A program made the position numbers and the translations under genes. A stretch of 64,000 nt of DNA from Goleter apudmare HA4340-LM2 (GTDB lineage: Bacteria > Cyanobacteriota > Cyanobacteriia > Cyanobacteriales > Nostocaceae). How positions within the stretch are numbered: the first letter of the stretch is position 1; the number at the start of each line of letters is the position of its first letter. Location of the stretch: the NCBI GenBank assembly GCA_019359495.1, contig JAHHHF010000101.1, forward strand, positions 1 through 64,000, given 5' to 3'. Shown here one piece after another: positions 9,391 to 18,427 of the stretch. The notes beneath the pieces are model-generated. The model saw only the letters and a program-made list of their open reading frames with translations. It did no database searches and was not told the origin of the DNA.

Positions 9391-12312
9391 TTACTTTGTC
9401 TCCATCCAATTCTCACCCGCGCGTACATCCACTACTAATGGCACACTCAATTGCACAGCATTTTCCATCACCGACTGAATTTGTGGTTGTAATTCTTCCC
9501 ATTCCTGAGGAGGAACCTCAAACACTAACTCATCGTGAACTTGTAACAACAGACGTGCTTGATATCGCTGCAAAACCTGGTGTATTCTCACCATTGCGAT
9601 TTTAATAATATCGGCGCTAGAACCTTGAATTGGTGCATTAGCAGCAGACCGTAATAAACCCGCATCGTAAGCACCTAAATTTTTTAATTTACTCAGGTCA
9701 ATATCTTCATGCTTGCTACCTTTCAATTTCAATAAACTGTTGCTAGTAAACTCAAAATAACGCCGACGACCGAGAATAGTTTCTACATAACCTTGAGCGA
9801 TCGCTGCTTTTTTCACACCTTCTAAATACGCAAAAACTTGGGGATAGCGTTCGTTAAATCGCTTAATAAACTCGTTAGCAACATTTTTATCTATCCCAGT
9901 GGAACGAGAAAACTTCAGAGAACCCATCCCATAAATCACACCAAAGTTAATAGTTTTTGCTACCCGCCGCTCATCTGATGTAATATCTACTTTTTCAAAG
10001 ATTAACCTGGCTGTGACAGTATGAATATCTTCGTTTTGTTGATATGCTTGCACCAAAACTGGCTCTTGACTTAAATGAGCCAAAATTCGCAACTCAATTT
10101 GTGAATAATCAGCAGCCACCATTAACCAGTTTGCTTCTGGTAAAAACGCCTTACGAATTTGGCGACTAAAAGCAGTACGAATGGGGATATTTTGTAAATT
10201 GGGATTAGAAGAAGATAACCTACCAGTTGATGTTGCTGCTTGGTTAAAATCAGTATGTACCCTCTGAGTATCTGGACGCACCAAGACTGGCAATGCATCC
10301 ACATAAGTAGATCTCAATTTAGATAGAGTGCGGTACTCTGTAATTGCTTCTACAAAACCAGTTTCATCAACTTCTTGCAGCTTTTCTAGTGTGGCTGCAT
10401 CTGTAGAGTAACCAGTTTGAATTTTGCGAGAATATTTGGTACTTAAACCTAATTTTTCAAATAAAATCCGGCTCAATTGTTTGGGGGAACCCAAGTTAAA
10501 TTGTTCGCCAGCAATTTCAGTGGCTTGTTCTTCCAATCTAGCTAAATCAATTTCTAGCTGCTGGGAAAGTTCTTGGAGATAAGCGGAATTAATCCGAATT
10601 CCTCGGTATTCCATTTCCGCCAAAACTTCTTCTAGCGGCTGTTCCACTTCCAACAGCAATTTATGTAAAGTAGGAAACTGCTCTAGTTCCTCACGTAATT
10701 TTGGTACTAACCCAAATGTAGAATAGGCATCCATACCACAGTAATCTGCTACCACCGGAATCTCTATATCAGCGATCGTTTTACCTTTGGGGACTAAATC
10801 TAAATAGCTTTTTGCAGTCAACCCCAAATAGCGCTGTGCCAAATCACTCAAGTTATGGCTACGATCTGGATTGAGGATGTAACTGGCTAACATAGTATCA
10901 AACACCAATCCCGCCAAGTTAATTCCTTGACAGCGTAGCACTAGGCGGTCAAATTTAGCATTCTGTAATGATTTAGGATAATCAGCGCTTTCTAAAATCG
11001 GACGTAATATTTCTAACGCCACATCTTGATTTAGATTTTCCCCAGTTTTGTGACTAAGGGGAATATAGGCTACTTCATCTGGTTGGGTTCCCCAGCAGCA
11101 ACCAATCCCGACTAAAGATGCGTTTCTTGGTTCTAAGTCTGTGGTTTCAGTATCCCAAGCAACGGGTGTCTCTGGATTGGTAAATTGTTTCAACAGGCTA
11201 ACTAACTCAGTGAGTTTAGCTGCGGTATTAATGATGCGTGGTTGAATTGGTAATGCCGATTGCTGTTGAGCAGCTTGTGTCTCAGCAAAACTGAAAAACG
11301 AAAGACCTTCGTCTTCAAATTCTACTTCTGTATAAGCCGTTTCTACTGTTGGCGCTGCTTCAACTTTGCCACCGAACTGTTCCTGGAGTTCGTCAATTTT
11401 ACCTAAGAAACGATTAAATTCTAACTTTTCTAAAATTGGTGACAAGATGTGTTTGTCAAACCCTGTTAACTTGCAAGCTTCTAAATCTACTTCTAGAGGC
11501 ACATCCAGAACTATACTTGCCAAATAGCGAGATTTTTGGGCATTTTCCTTACCCTCTACCAGTTTTTGCTGTGTCGCACCTGGAATTTTATCTAGCACAG
11601 TATAAATATTGTCTAGGGAACCGTAGGCTTTCAATAGCTGTACTGCTGTCTTTTCGCCAATTCCTCTAACTCCGGGGATATTATCTGATTTATCACCGCA
11701 CAAAGCTTTGAAATCTACGACTTGTGAAGGTAAAACACCCAGTTTTGCTTGAACTTGTTCCGGGCCAAATTCAGTGATGCTGTTTGTGGAACGCTTCCAA
11801 GCATCGGGACTGAAATTGAGAACGGTGATTTCCTTGTCTAGGTCGATGAGTTGAAATAGATCGCGATCGCCTGTTAGTATTTTCACCTTATATCCAGCCG
11901 CCGTAGCTTTTTGTGCTAAGGTTCCTAAAACATCATCTGCCTCATAACCAGGTGCAGTGAAAATCGGCAGATTAAAGCCTTCTAGTAATTCATGCAGATT
12001 TTTTAAGTCAGGAACAAAATCTTCTGGTGTTCCTGGACGATCGGCTTTATAAGTATCATCAGCTTCGTGGCGGAAAGTTGGTAATCCCAAGTCAAAAGCT
12101 ACAGCCATCGCTTGCGGCTGCTGTGTGGTCATCACCTCTAACAGCGACTTGAGAAAGCCAAAACATACACTCGTCGGAATTCCTGTCTTTGTTCGCAGTC
12201 CGCCATCTCTACCTTTAGCAAAAGCAAAGTATGAACGATAGGCCAGGGAGTGTCCATCTATAAGGATGAACGTAGGGCGTATTGTGGTCGTAGAATTGGA
12301 AGTTTGAGACAT
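9391..12312 (-). CDS. polA: DNA polymerase I
   Basis: A full-length 973-residue family A polymerase for Okazaki fragment processing and repair. The N-terminal 5'-3' exonuclease domain starts at FILIDGHSLAYRS and continues with YEADDVLGTLA and the helix-hairpin-helix GVRGIGEKTA. The middle 3'-5' exonuclease domain has the DxE motif intact in VAWDTETTDLEP. The C-terminal polymerase has motif A (ADYSQIELRILAH), motif B (RRVAKTINFGVIYGMG) and motif C (LLQVHDELVFEVP). All catalytic carboxylates visible by eye are kept. The start is ATG at 12312. A 590-base non-coding stretch precedes it. Confidence 0.97.
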   Translation of the reverse strand: MSQTSNSTTTIRPTFILIDGHSLAYRSYFAFAKGRDGGLRTKTGIPTSVCFGFLKSLLEVMTTQQPQAMAVAFDLGLPTFRHEADDTYKADRPGTPEDFVPDLKNLHELLEGFNLPIFTAPGYEADDVLGTLAQKATAAGYKVKILTGDRDLFQLIDLDKEITVLNFSPDAWKRSTNSITEFGPEQVQAKLGVLPSQVVDFKALCGDKSDNIPGVRGIGEKTAVQLLKAYGSLDNIYTVLDKIPGATQQKLVEGKENAQKSRYLASIVLDVPLEVDLEACKLTGFDKHILSPILEKLEFNRFLGKIDELQEQFGGKVEAAPTVETAYTEVEFEDEGLSFFSFAETQAAQQQSALPIQPRIINTAAKLTELVSLLKQFTNPETPVAWDTETTDLEPRNASLVGIGCCWGTQPDEVAYIPLSHKTGENLNQDVALEILRPILESADYPKSLQNAKFDRLVLRCQGINLAGLVFDTMLASYILNPDRSHNLSDLAQRYLGLTAKSYLDLVPKGKTIADIEIPVVADYCGMDAYSTFGLVPKLREELEQFPTLHKLLLEVEQPLEEVLAEMEYRGIRINSAYLQELSQQLEIDLARLEEQATEIAGEQFNLGSPKQLSRILFEKLGLSTKYSRKIQTGYSTDAATLEKLQEVDETGFVEAITEYRTLSKLRSTYVDALPVLVRPDTQRVHTDFNQAATSTGRLSSSNPNLQNIPIRTAFSRQIRKAFLPEANWLMVAADYSQIELRILAHLSQEPVLVQAYQQNEDIHTVTARLIFEKVDITSDERRVAKTINFGVIYGMGSLKFSRSTGIDKNVANEFIKRFNERYPQVFAYLEGVKKAAIAQGYVETILGRRRYFEFTSNSLLKLKGSKHEDIDLSKLKNLGAYDAGLLRSAANAPIQGSSADIIKIAMVRIHQVLQRYQARLLLQVHDELVFEVPPQEWEELQPQIQSVMENAVQLSVPLVVDVRAGENWMETK

Positions 12313-12903
12313 AGCCTTATTTTAGCCATAAGCTTTCGTCACGGAGCGAGTGTAAGTTCGGATGGGTTGGAATAATCAGATGCATCAGATTGTATCTGGG
12401 TTTCTGGAGAAAGGATATTTTGCCGAATTTTAGAGATTTGGTACAACAGTGATGCAGTCCCAGCATACCAATTGCTTCTGTACTGAACACAGTGAAGTAA
12501 CCAAATTGGGAACACTTGTTGTTACCTAAGACACTAGAACAATTTCAGTAACTATTCAGTAACGACTCTCAGCAATCAAGCAAGCAAGCTTGCTGCTTTA
12601 ACAACTGGCTATTACTACGTGTTTGAAATCAATTACCCATCTCGAATGGGGAAAAGCTGGCAATAACAGCATTCTTGCTTTTTACCTTGTTCTGCTAGCA
12701 TCCAAAACTAGTTTGCTTAAAACAACTTTATATAAGACCACTCAAAAGCGTATTTTTTGGATTCACAACATCATCCAAAGTTCACATAAATTTAGGTAAA
12801 TGTAGCAAACCCACAACCCCAACCTCAAAGTTAGAACTGAATGAGAAAATAAAAAATTCCACTTTCACACACACACATTCCACTTTTCACACACAACATT
12901 ACT
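12313..12903. other. Intergenic region between polA and the PEP-CTERM gene
   Basis: A 591-base divergent spacer that must hold both promoters. No reading frame of note. It contains a small palindrome around AAGCTT (about 12580-12600) and, immediately before the PEP-CTERM start, a 21-base direct repeat described separately. Confidence 0.5.
12856..12897 (+). repeat. Two 21-base direct repeats in the 5' leader of the PEP-CTERM gene
   Basis: The units at 12856-12876 and 12877-12897 both begin ATTCCACTTT and continue as CA-rich runs. They end 6 bases before the ATG at 12904, where a ribosome binding site would be expected; no Shine-Dalgarno sequence is visible. They may affect translation or only reflect slippage. 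Confidence 0.6.
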
Positions 12904-13593
12904 ATGACTACCAAAGTTTTTAACGCTCTAGCCGCCGCTACCACCTTAGTAGGAATTGTTGCCACAGCAGGAGCAGCTAATGCAGCTTCTTTGTCCTTTA
13001 ATACTTCTCTAGCTTCTCAAAAGACTGACATTCTGAACGCACCACTCAGCGTCCAAAAGTTTAATTCCTCTCTTGGTACTCTTGATTCTGTAATTCTAGA
13101 ATTTACCAGCAACATATTGGGCAATGGTAGTGTTACCAACACTGGTTCCAGTGCTGCTAACTTCAGGTTATCGCTCAACAGTGATATCAGCTTAAAAGAT
13201 GCGACAAATAATAATACTCTCTTTAACCTCAATGCCAGTACATTATCTAGTCAATTTTCAGTAGGAGCAAATCAGACTTTATCTACTCCTACGTTGACAG
13301 CTACAGAGACAGATACACAAACCTTCACTGATGCTGGATTCTTACAATCTTTCATTGGTACTGGTAACCGGAACTTCTTGTTCTCGGCTGAAGCTTTATC
13401 AGGAATTGTAGGTTCAGGTAACCTCAACAGTACTGTTAGTACCTTTGCTGATGGTTTCCTCAAAGTCACATACAACTACACCGAAAAAACTACATCAGTA
13501 CCTGAACCCTCTGCTCTACTTGGTATTGGTGTAATGACTGGATTTGGTGTAATTTCCAAAAAGAAAAAGTGGCTAAAAATGGCTAATTCATAG
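12904..13593 (+). CDS. PEP-CTERM sorted exported protein, choice-of-anchor type
   Basis: A 229-residue exported protein. Residues 1-28 form a Sec signal peptide ending in AGAANA. The mature part is rich in Ser, Thr, Asn and beta-strand patterns (VILEFTSNILGNGSV), resembling choice-of-anchor E domains. The C-terminus has the PEP-CTERM sorting signal: VPEPSALLGIG, a hydrophobic stretch, then a basic KKKKWLK cluster. Such proteins are processed by exosortase and sent to the outer surface or exopolysaccharide. No exosortase gene is nearby. The surface role is unknown. Confidence 0.85.
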   Translation: MTTKVFNALAAATTLVGIVATAGAANAASLSFNTSLASQKTDILNAPLSVQKFNSSLGTLDSVILEFTSNILGNGSVTNTGSSAANFRLSLNSDISLKDATNNNTLFNLNASTLSSQFSVGANQTLSTPTLTATETDTQTFTDAGFLQSFIGTGNRNFLFSAEALSGIVGSGNLNSTVSTFADGFLKVTYNYTEKTTSVPEPSALLGIGVMTGFGVISKKKKWLKMANS

Positions 13594-13605
13594 ACTTTGT
13601 ATGAG

Positions 13606-13625
13606 GGGTGGATATTTCCACCCTT
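13606..13625 (+). terminator. Hairpin after the PEP-CTERM gene
   Basis: A 7-bp stem GGGTGGA/TCCACCC with a 4-base loop starts 13 bases after the stop codon. Only a short T run follows, so it may be a weak terminator backed up by the next hairpin. Confidence 0.55.
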
Positions 13626-13740
13626 CAAATTAACGTTTCTTAGCTTTAGGCAATTTTTGATAACTCATTAGTATCTGCTTGAAACTAGTGGATTTTTACT
13701 GGTCTTGTGAAGTTACTTGAATGAAAAAATCTACAATATC

Positions 13741-13772
13741 AACCTGGATTATTCAATAGTCCGGGTTTTTTA
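13741..13772 (+). terminator. Second terminator before the HAD gene
   Basis: Arms 13741-13751 and 13757-13767 pair over 11 bases with two G-U type mismatches. They are followed directly by a run of T. The spacer 13594-13941 holds nothing else recognisable. Confidence 0.7.
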
Positions 13773-13941
13773 TTATGGTTTCAAGACTTAATAAATTGCT
13801 ATAGCAATGAAGCAAAAGATCCCGGAATTTTTTCAGAAGTTAGGGATATTTTGTTCTAGTCTACAAACTTTTTTCTAAATACTCCCCATTGCTACAAAGA
13901 GCCTGCTAACCTCTTACTGGGAGTTTAAACCTGGGGAATTT

Positions 13942-14817
13942 ATGCAAGAAGCATCTGTTACTCACTTAGCATCTATGAGCAATCAGACTGTGGCTGCACA
14001 AGACATCAAACTATTGGTTCTAGACATAGATGGAACTATTTCGGGACACTCTAACACTATCAGCACACGTGTAAAGCAAGCGATCGCTGCTGTACAAGCA
14101 CGTGGAATCCAAGTGGCGATCGCTACTGGCCGGATGTATCGCTCTGCCTTACGCTTTCACCAAGAGATCAACTCTACCTTACCTTTATCAGCTTATCAGG
14201 GTGCTTGGATTCAAGATCCATCTGACCAAAAAATTCATCGCCATTTATCTGTCCCTAGAGAACTCGCCCACCAACTACTAGACTATTTTGAACAGCCGCA
14301 GTTGCGCTCTTTCCTATCTGTCCACTTCTATATCAATGACCAACTTTATGTGCGGGCTTTAACTCCAGAAACCCAACTCTATGCCGAACGTTCTAGCATT
14401 ACTGCAATTCCTGTGGGTGATCTGCGCCAGGTTTTAGATCAAGAACCCACAAAAGTCCTAGCTTTGTGCGACGATACAGATGTTATTCAAGATGTTTTAG
14501 GCGATTTACGTAGCCAATACACCCCAGCCGAACTTTATCTCACTACATCCGTTGCTACTTTCTTGGAAGCGACTAATCCCTTTGTAAATAAGGGAACTGC
14601 TGTGCGTTATCTCGCTGAAGAAATCTTAGGATTACATAGAGCCAATGTGATGACTATTGGCGATAACTTCAATGATTTGGAAATGCTAGAGTATGCATCT
14701 CTTGGTGTGGCTATGGGAAACGCACCAGCAAGAGTGCAAGCGATCGCTCAGTGGGTAGCTCCTAGTGTAGAAGAAGACGGCGCTGCTGAGGCAATTGAAA
14801 GGTTTTTACTGACCTAA
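13942..14817 (+). CDS. HAD-superfamily Cof-type phosphatase
   Basis: A 291-residue cytoplasmic phosphatase of the Cof/YbjI (HAD class IIB) group, which hydrolyses small phosphate esters such as sugar phosphates or cofactors. Motif I with the nucleophile is LVLDIDGTI (about residues 27-35), motif II lies near AIATGRM, and motif IV is MTIGDNFNDLEML, with Lys supplied by NKGTAV. ATG at 13942 is used; Met at residue 14 (MSNQTV) sits closer to the core and is a possible start. The substrate is not predictable. Confidence 0.88.
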   Translation: MQEASVTHLASMSNQTVAAQDIKLLVLDIDGTISGHSNTISTRVKQAIAAVQARGIQVAIATGRMYRSALRFHQEINSTLPLSAYQGAWIQDPSDQKIHRHLSVPRELAHQLLDYFEQPQLRSFLSVHFYINDQLYVRALTPETQLYAERSSITAIPVGDLRQVLDQEPTKVLALCDDTDVIQDVLGDLRSQYTPAELYLTTSVATFLEATNPFVNKGTAVRYLAEEILGLHRANVMTIGDNFNDLEMLEYASLGVAMGNAPARVQAIAQWVAPSVEEDGAAEAIERFLLT

Positions 14818-15251
14818 TATGTAGTACTTATCACCATCTTTCTCTACATATCAGAAAGAGCACCGACGACTGGCCGTGTTTCGTCTCGGTGCTCTTGCTG
14901 GTTCGCTCCTCACACACCTGATAATATAGCTGAGGTGGTTGATTGAGTCAATAGCCGTGATAAAAGTTTTTATTCTTCTCTGAAAAACAACACATGCTAA
15001 GAATCACACACCCATCAAGAAATGAATACAGTCGGTGTTTTGTGAGTAAGAAACTCCCCAGAAAGCGGGGAATCTTTTGGTAGTGCCTAGCTCCAACCTC
15101 CACTACAAATTCCTGCATTTCTCTGGAAAAAGATTTGAAATTAATATTTTAAAAAGAGAGGAGAAGATAAAAAATAACTAAAATTAATGTGCTGCATTTT
15201 ACTCAGCACCCAGCACTCCTTACTCAGAACTGTTCAGTAGAATGGCAAAAT
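14818..15251. other. Spacer with two hairpins, between convergent genes
   Basis: A 434-base stretch between the HAD and DALR-protein genes. It contains a perfect 10-bp stem AGAGCACCGA/TCGGTGCTCT (14857-14866 with 14886-14895) and a 5-bp stem TCCCC/GGGGA followed by ATCTTTT (15055-15077), a plausible plus-strand terminator. The stretch between them could be a small transcript or a transposon end; no reading frame supports a protein. Confidence 0.5.
14857..14895 (+). terminator. 10-bp perfect hairpin 39 bases after the HAD gene
   Basis: The stem is perfect over 10 bp with an extra GACGA/TCGTC pairing inside, interrupted by a bulge. It lacks a T tract, so termination is likely but not certain; mRNA 3' end protection is the alternative. 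Confidence 0.5.
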
Positions 15252-16118
15252 TTATAATTCTGACGGCGCTAAAATCCCCAATTTTTCTTCCAACAAAAAC
15301 CTTAAAATAGATTGAGTGACCATAATTAATCCCAGTCTAGCTTGTGCTAGCTGTGGTGAATTAATTTTTACCTCACCCCAGATCCGACACTGACGCCAAA
15401 AAGTGTCAAAAGCTTGGCTCAAATTCAGCGCCGCTTTTTGCCAGTTAACGGCACTGTTATGAGCATGGCTTTCTAAATTGTCTACTATTTGCACTAACTC
15501 GGTAATTAAACGTCCCTCTGCTGAGTGATTGAGGCGTAGCTTGTTTTCAGCATCAAGCCAAGGTATGGAGTTAGGGAAGATGAGATTCTTAAAATATGGA
15601 ATGGTATTTGGCAGTGGTTCCCTGAATGTAATCAATCCTTCCCTATGCGCTAATAGCAGCAGGGAAGAACAGCGTGCATGAGCATATTGCACGAAAAACA
15701 AACTTTCCGAGTTGCAGGTTGTGGATTGTGGGTTAGAAATGTTATTTCTCTCCCCCATACTCCCGACGGTAATATTTTGTAACCAAGTTGCTATGGCAGG
15801 GTGTGTCAATTCTAAATGAATCCAGCCAGGGGGAACTATTTGAATGCTAAAAACGTCACCGCAGGTTGCCAATAAATGAGAAGCGATCGCATTGGCGATC
15901 TCCATCGGTTTTTGATTCTGAGATTTTGTTAGCCACAAGGCTACACCTGATATATACAAAATTTTTTTTTCATCTCTACCCTGATGTAGAGGAATTTTTT
16001 TACCACTTGTGCGTACTGTTGTCTGGTATGCAGTATTAATACTTATGGCACTCAGCAGGTGGCTGTATACTAACTGTCTAATTGCTGTGTATTTACTAAC
16101 TTGTAGTATATGATGCAC
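15252..16118 (-). CDS. DALR anticodon-binding domain protein derived from arginyl-tRNA synthetase
   Basis: A 288-residue protein whose ends resemble arginyl-tRNA synthetase while the catalytic domain is missing. The N-terminal part (about 60-120, ALWLTKSQNQKPMEIANAIA) matches the synthetase N-terminal tRNA-recognition region. FVQYAHARCSSLL is the start of the DALR anticodon-binding domain, which ends with the typical C-terminus LRFLLEEKLGIL. No HIGH or KMSKS motif is present, so it cannot activate arginine. The role is unknown; tRNA binding is the natural guess. The start is GTG at 16118. Residues about 125-138 look like an inserted low-complexity stretch. Confidence 0.75.
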   Translation of the reverse strand: MHHILQVSKYTAIRQLVYSHLLSAISINTAYQTTVRTSGKKIPLHQGRDEKKILYISGVALWLTKSQNQKPMEIANAIASHLLATCGDVFSIQIVPPGWIHLELTHPAIATWLQNITVGSMGERNNISNPQSTTCNSESLFFVQYAHARCSSLLLLAHREGLITFREPLPNTIPYFKNLIFPNSIPWLDAENKLRLNHSAEGRLITELVQIVDNLESHAHNSAVNWQKAALNLSQAFDTFWRQCRIWGEVKINSPQLAQARLGLIMVTQSILRFLLEEKLGILAPSEL

Positions 16119-16249
16119 GTATTACTCAGTATTTTCTCCTCTATTCTGAATGTATTGATTTTGTGTCATCTATCTAAAGATATAACTTTAATTTAAATAA
16201 AGAAAAATGAGAGTAGCATAAAATTTGATGAATAATCGATGAACAGTGA

Positions 16250-16289
16250 GTAAACTTTACTACCATCATTGTACAGTAGGAAGTATAAC
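16250..16289 (+). promoter_or_regulatory. Candidate NtcA-activated promoter of devH
   Basis: GTA-N8-TAC, the NtcA consensus, occurs at 16250-16263. TATAAC, a good -10 hexamer, follows at 16284-16289. The 20-base gap between them is close to the spacing of known NtcA class II promoters. It would start a transcript about 95 bases before the devH start. A fortuitous match is possible, but position and spacing both fit. Confidence 0.65.
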
Positions 16290-16391
16290 AAAAGAGTAGA
16301 GAGTAAAATTTACTTTCCACTCTTTGGATGGCTGACGCTGTTGGGCGTTTAGCCTACCTCGTCAACACAAAGACACTCCTTGCACCCTTTT

Positions 16392-17150
16392 ATGACGTCT
16401 TTGTCTTCAGCCGAACGCTCTTTGTTACCTATGCAATCTCCATCCTCTTTTTCCGAGGCATCACGGCCTTTTCTAACTTGGCAACGAATTCTTGATTGGG
16501 CTCAAGAACACTATCGCTGCCGCACCTTCAGCAAAGATGAGCGCATTCCAGCCCGACCTGGATTGCTATATTTGGTGCAACGGGGTGCGATCCGCATGGT
16601 AGGAACCGCTCAGGTTAGTGCTACTGCTAGTCAACTCACGTCTCGCCGCATTAACAGAACCCCCGAAGAAGCTTTCTTGGGTTTTGTAGGCGCAGGACAG
16701 CCTTTTGAAATTGTTGCCCAGTCTCCATTCACTCTCCAGTCCTATGCCCACGTTGACCAAACAGCAGTGTTATGGATGTACTGGCATGACCTAGATAACT
16801 GGCCTCACTTCCGCCGGGAAGTTATGGATGCCTTTAGGTATCAACATCAGCGCAAGCTGCTGTGGCTTAGTGCCTTGGGACAACGGCGCACAATTGACCG
16901 ACTCTTAGGATTCCTCACATTGTTGATTGAGGAGTATGGAGAACCGGCAATGAGCGAAACCGATCCTGATGTGATACGTGGCTATTGTCTACCATTCCCT
17001 CTCACTCATGCCCAAATTGGTAGTGCGATCGGTTCGACTCGTGTTACCGTTACCCGCTTAATGGGCAAATTGCGCCAACGTGGTTTGATCCTCACTCAAG
17101 GGGATAATCTAATTTGCTTGCCAGCAGAATCGATTAATAGAGCCAGCTAA
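16392..17150 (+). CDS. devH: CRP/FNR-family regulator, DevH-like
   Basis: A 252-residue transcription factor, counting from ATG at 16392; a TTG four codons earlier is the longer option. An N-terminal cyclic-nucleotide-binding-like barrel contains PARPGLLYLVQRGAIRMVG. A long dimer helix follows, then a C-terminal helix-turn-helix (LTHAQIGSAIGSTRVTVTRLM) that closely resembles that of NtcA. The barrel is too different to be NtcA. From memory it matches Anabaena DevH, required for heterocyst glycolipid layer formation and induced after nitrogen step-down under NtcA. The NtcA-type promoter upstream agrees with this. If correct, the organism forms heterocysts. Confidence 0.78.
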   Translation: MTSLSSAERSLLPMQSPSSFSEASRPFLTWQRILDWAQEHYRCRTFSKDERIPARPGLLYLVQRGAIRMVGTAQVSATASQLTSRRINRTPEEAFLGFVGAGQPFEIVAQSPFTLQSYAHVDQTAVLWMYWHDLDNWPHFRREVMDAFRYQHQRKLLWLSALGQRRTIDRLLGFLTLLIEEYGEPAMSETDPDVIRGYCLPFPLTHAQIGSAIGSTRVTVTRLMGKLRQRGLILTQGDNLICLPAESINRAS

Positions 17151-17167
17151 AGCGACAACAGCAGGTG

Positions 17168-18214
17168 TCAGCGAATTTTGACGAACCCAGCCTGGGAGAT
17201 AAGTTCCTGCCCCTGCTCAGTCAGAAGCAAGTTGGCATATGCAACACCAGCTTGCTGCTCGGTTTGACCAGTTTGTTTGACCACCACAAACAGATTGCGA
17301 GTAATCGGGTATTTACCTGATTGAAAAGCCTCAATGTTCAATTTGTTGCGTTTACCAGGACATTCAGACGGGAGGACAAATGGCTCTTGGTAAGGAGCAA
17401 TGTATTGCCCTTGCGTCCGCCCCAACGGCAAAGGTTTGATTGAGCATTGAGGAACCACCTCTGGGGCAGAAGCGTAATAGATGCCACCAGGGCTACCAGC
17501 TAATTTTTGCAAGGCTTGGGTGGTTGTGGAGACAAACTCCACCTGTGATCCGAAAGGTTGACCACCCAGAATGTCTTGGACAAAAAGTTCTACCGTACCG
17601 CCATCAGTGGTGCGACGAGAATAAGCCTTGATCGGCAGATTGGGGCCACCCACCTGGTTCCAATTATTAAACTTGCCGATGTAAATAGACTTTAGTTGGT
17701 CTACCGTCAGTCCTGGGATGTTGAGGTTGGGGTTAACTGCTACAGCTAATCCGTCAATTGCTACGGGAATTTGTTGGAGGCTGATTCCACGCTGCTGGGC
17801 ACGGCTTAACTCTTGATCTAGAACTGGTCGGGAGGATTGAGCAAAAGCCAATTGACCGTCAATTAAGGACTGTATGCCGGGGGCAGAACCTGGAACTACA
17901 TTGTTGGGTTCTACATAGCGCAGCCGAAATTCCGGTCGTGCTGCTACTATGGCTGAGTCAACTGCCAATCTAATTGGTGCCCAAGATGTACTACCCCCGT
18001 AGTTGAATAATCCTGTAGGGACATTGGGTACAGAAGTGAAATTTTTACCGCCAGATGCTACCGATGAGCTTTGGGGCTGTTTTGTGATGTCTGGAGAAAT
18101 TTTATTTAAGTCAAGACTAGACTTTCTGGAGAACCACCAAAAGCCACCAGCTATCAAACCACCTGTGATCAGCAAGGCTAAGACAAGAATAGGTATTTCG
18201 TTTTTTTGAGACAT
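17168..18214 (-). CDS. Membrane-anchored PstS-like substrate-binding protein (copy A)
   Basis: A 348-residue type II periplasmic binding protein of the PstS family. MSQKNEIPI precedes one uncleaved-looking membrane helix (about residues 8-28), then a Ser-rich linker. The binding domain starts at VPTGLFNYGGSTSWAP, where the phosphate-contacting Ser/Thr loop of PstS lies, and continues with AFAQSSRPV and YSRRTTDGGTVELF. PstA, PstB and PstC are not nearby. It is a paralogue of the next gene (18428-19468) and shares its anchor with the two genes upstream. Phosphate or another oxyanion is the likely ligand. A sensor role alongside the kinase is an inference. Confidence 0.85.
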   Translation of the reverse strand: MSQKNEIPILVLALLITGGLIAGGFWWFSRKSSLDLNKISPDITKQPQSSSVASGGKNFTSVPNVPTGLFNYGGSTSWAPIRLAVDSAIVAARPEFRLRYVEPNNVVPGSAPGIQSLIDGQLAFAQSSRPVLDQELSRAQQRGISLQQIPVAIDGLAVAVNPNLNIPGLTVDQLKSIYIGKFNNWNQVGGPNLPIKAYSRRTTDGGTVELFVQDILGGQPFGSQVEFVSTTTQALQKLAGSPGGIYYASAPEVVPQCSIKPLPLGRTQGQYIAPYQEPFVLPSECPGKRNKLNIEAFQSGKYPITRNLFVVVKQTGQTEQQAGVAYANLLLTEQGQELISQAGFVKIR

Positions 18215-18427
18215 AACATTAAGTGTAATAACAATTCAAAATTCAAAATTTAAAATTAAGAAATTTAGATTGTATTTGGGTTTAGGGGTTTGAATTTATT
18301 GCTTATTCCCTATTGCTTCAAAAGTAGTCTGTCAATCAGTTCTGATTGCTATAGAAGATAGATTACCGATAAAAACCACAGAGAATGCAGAGGGAAGAAA
18401 TAAAGAGTAAAAGTGGAAAGTTTCTAA

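Noticed and set aside
16392-17150. NtcA itself
   Set aside because: The helix-turn-helix is NtcA-like, but the N-terminal barrel differs throughout and the protein is longer; DevH fits better.
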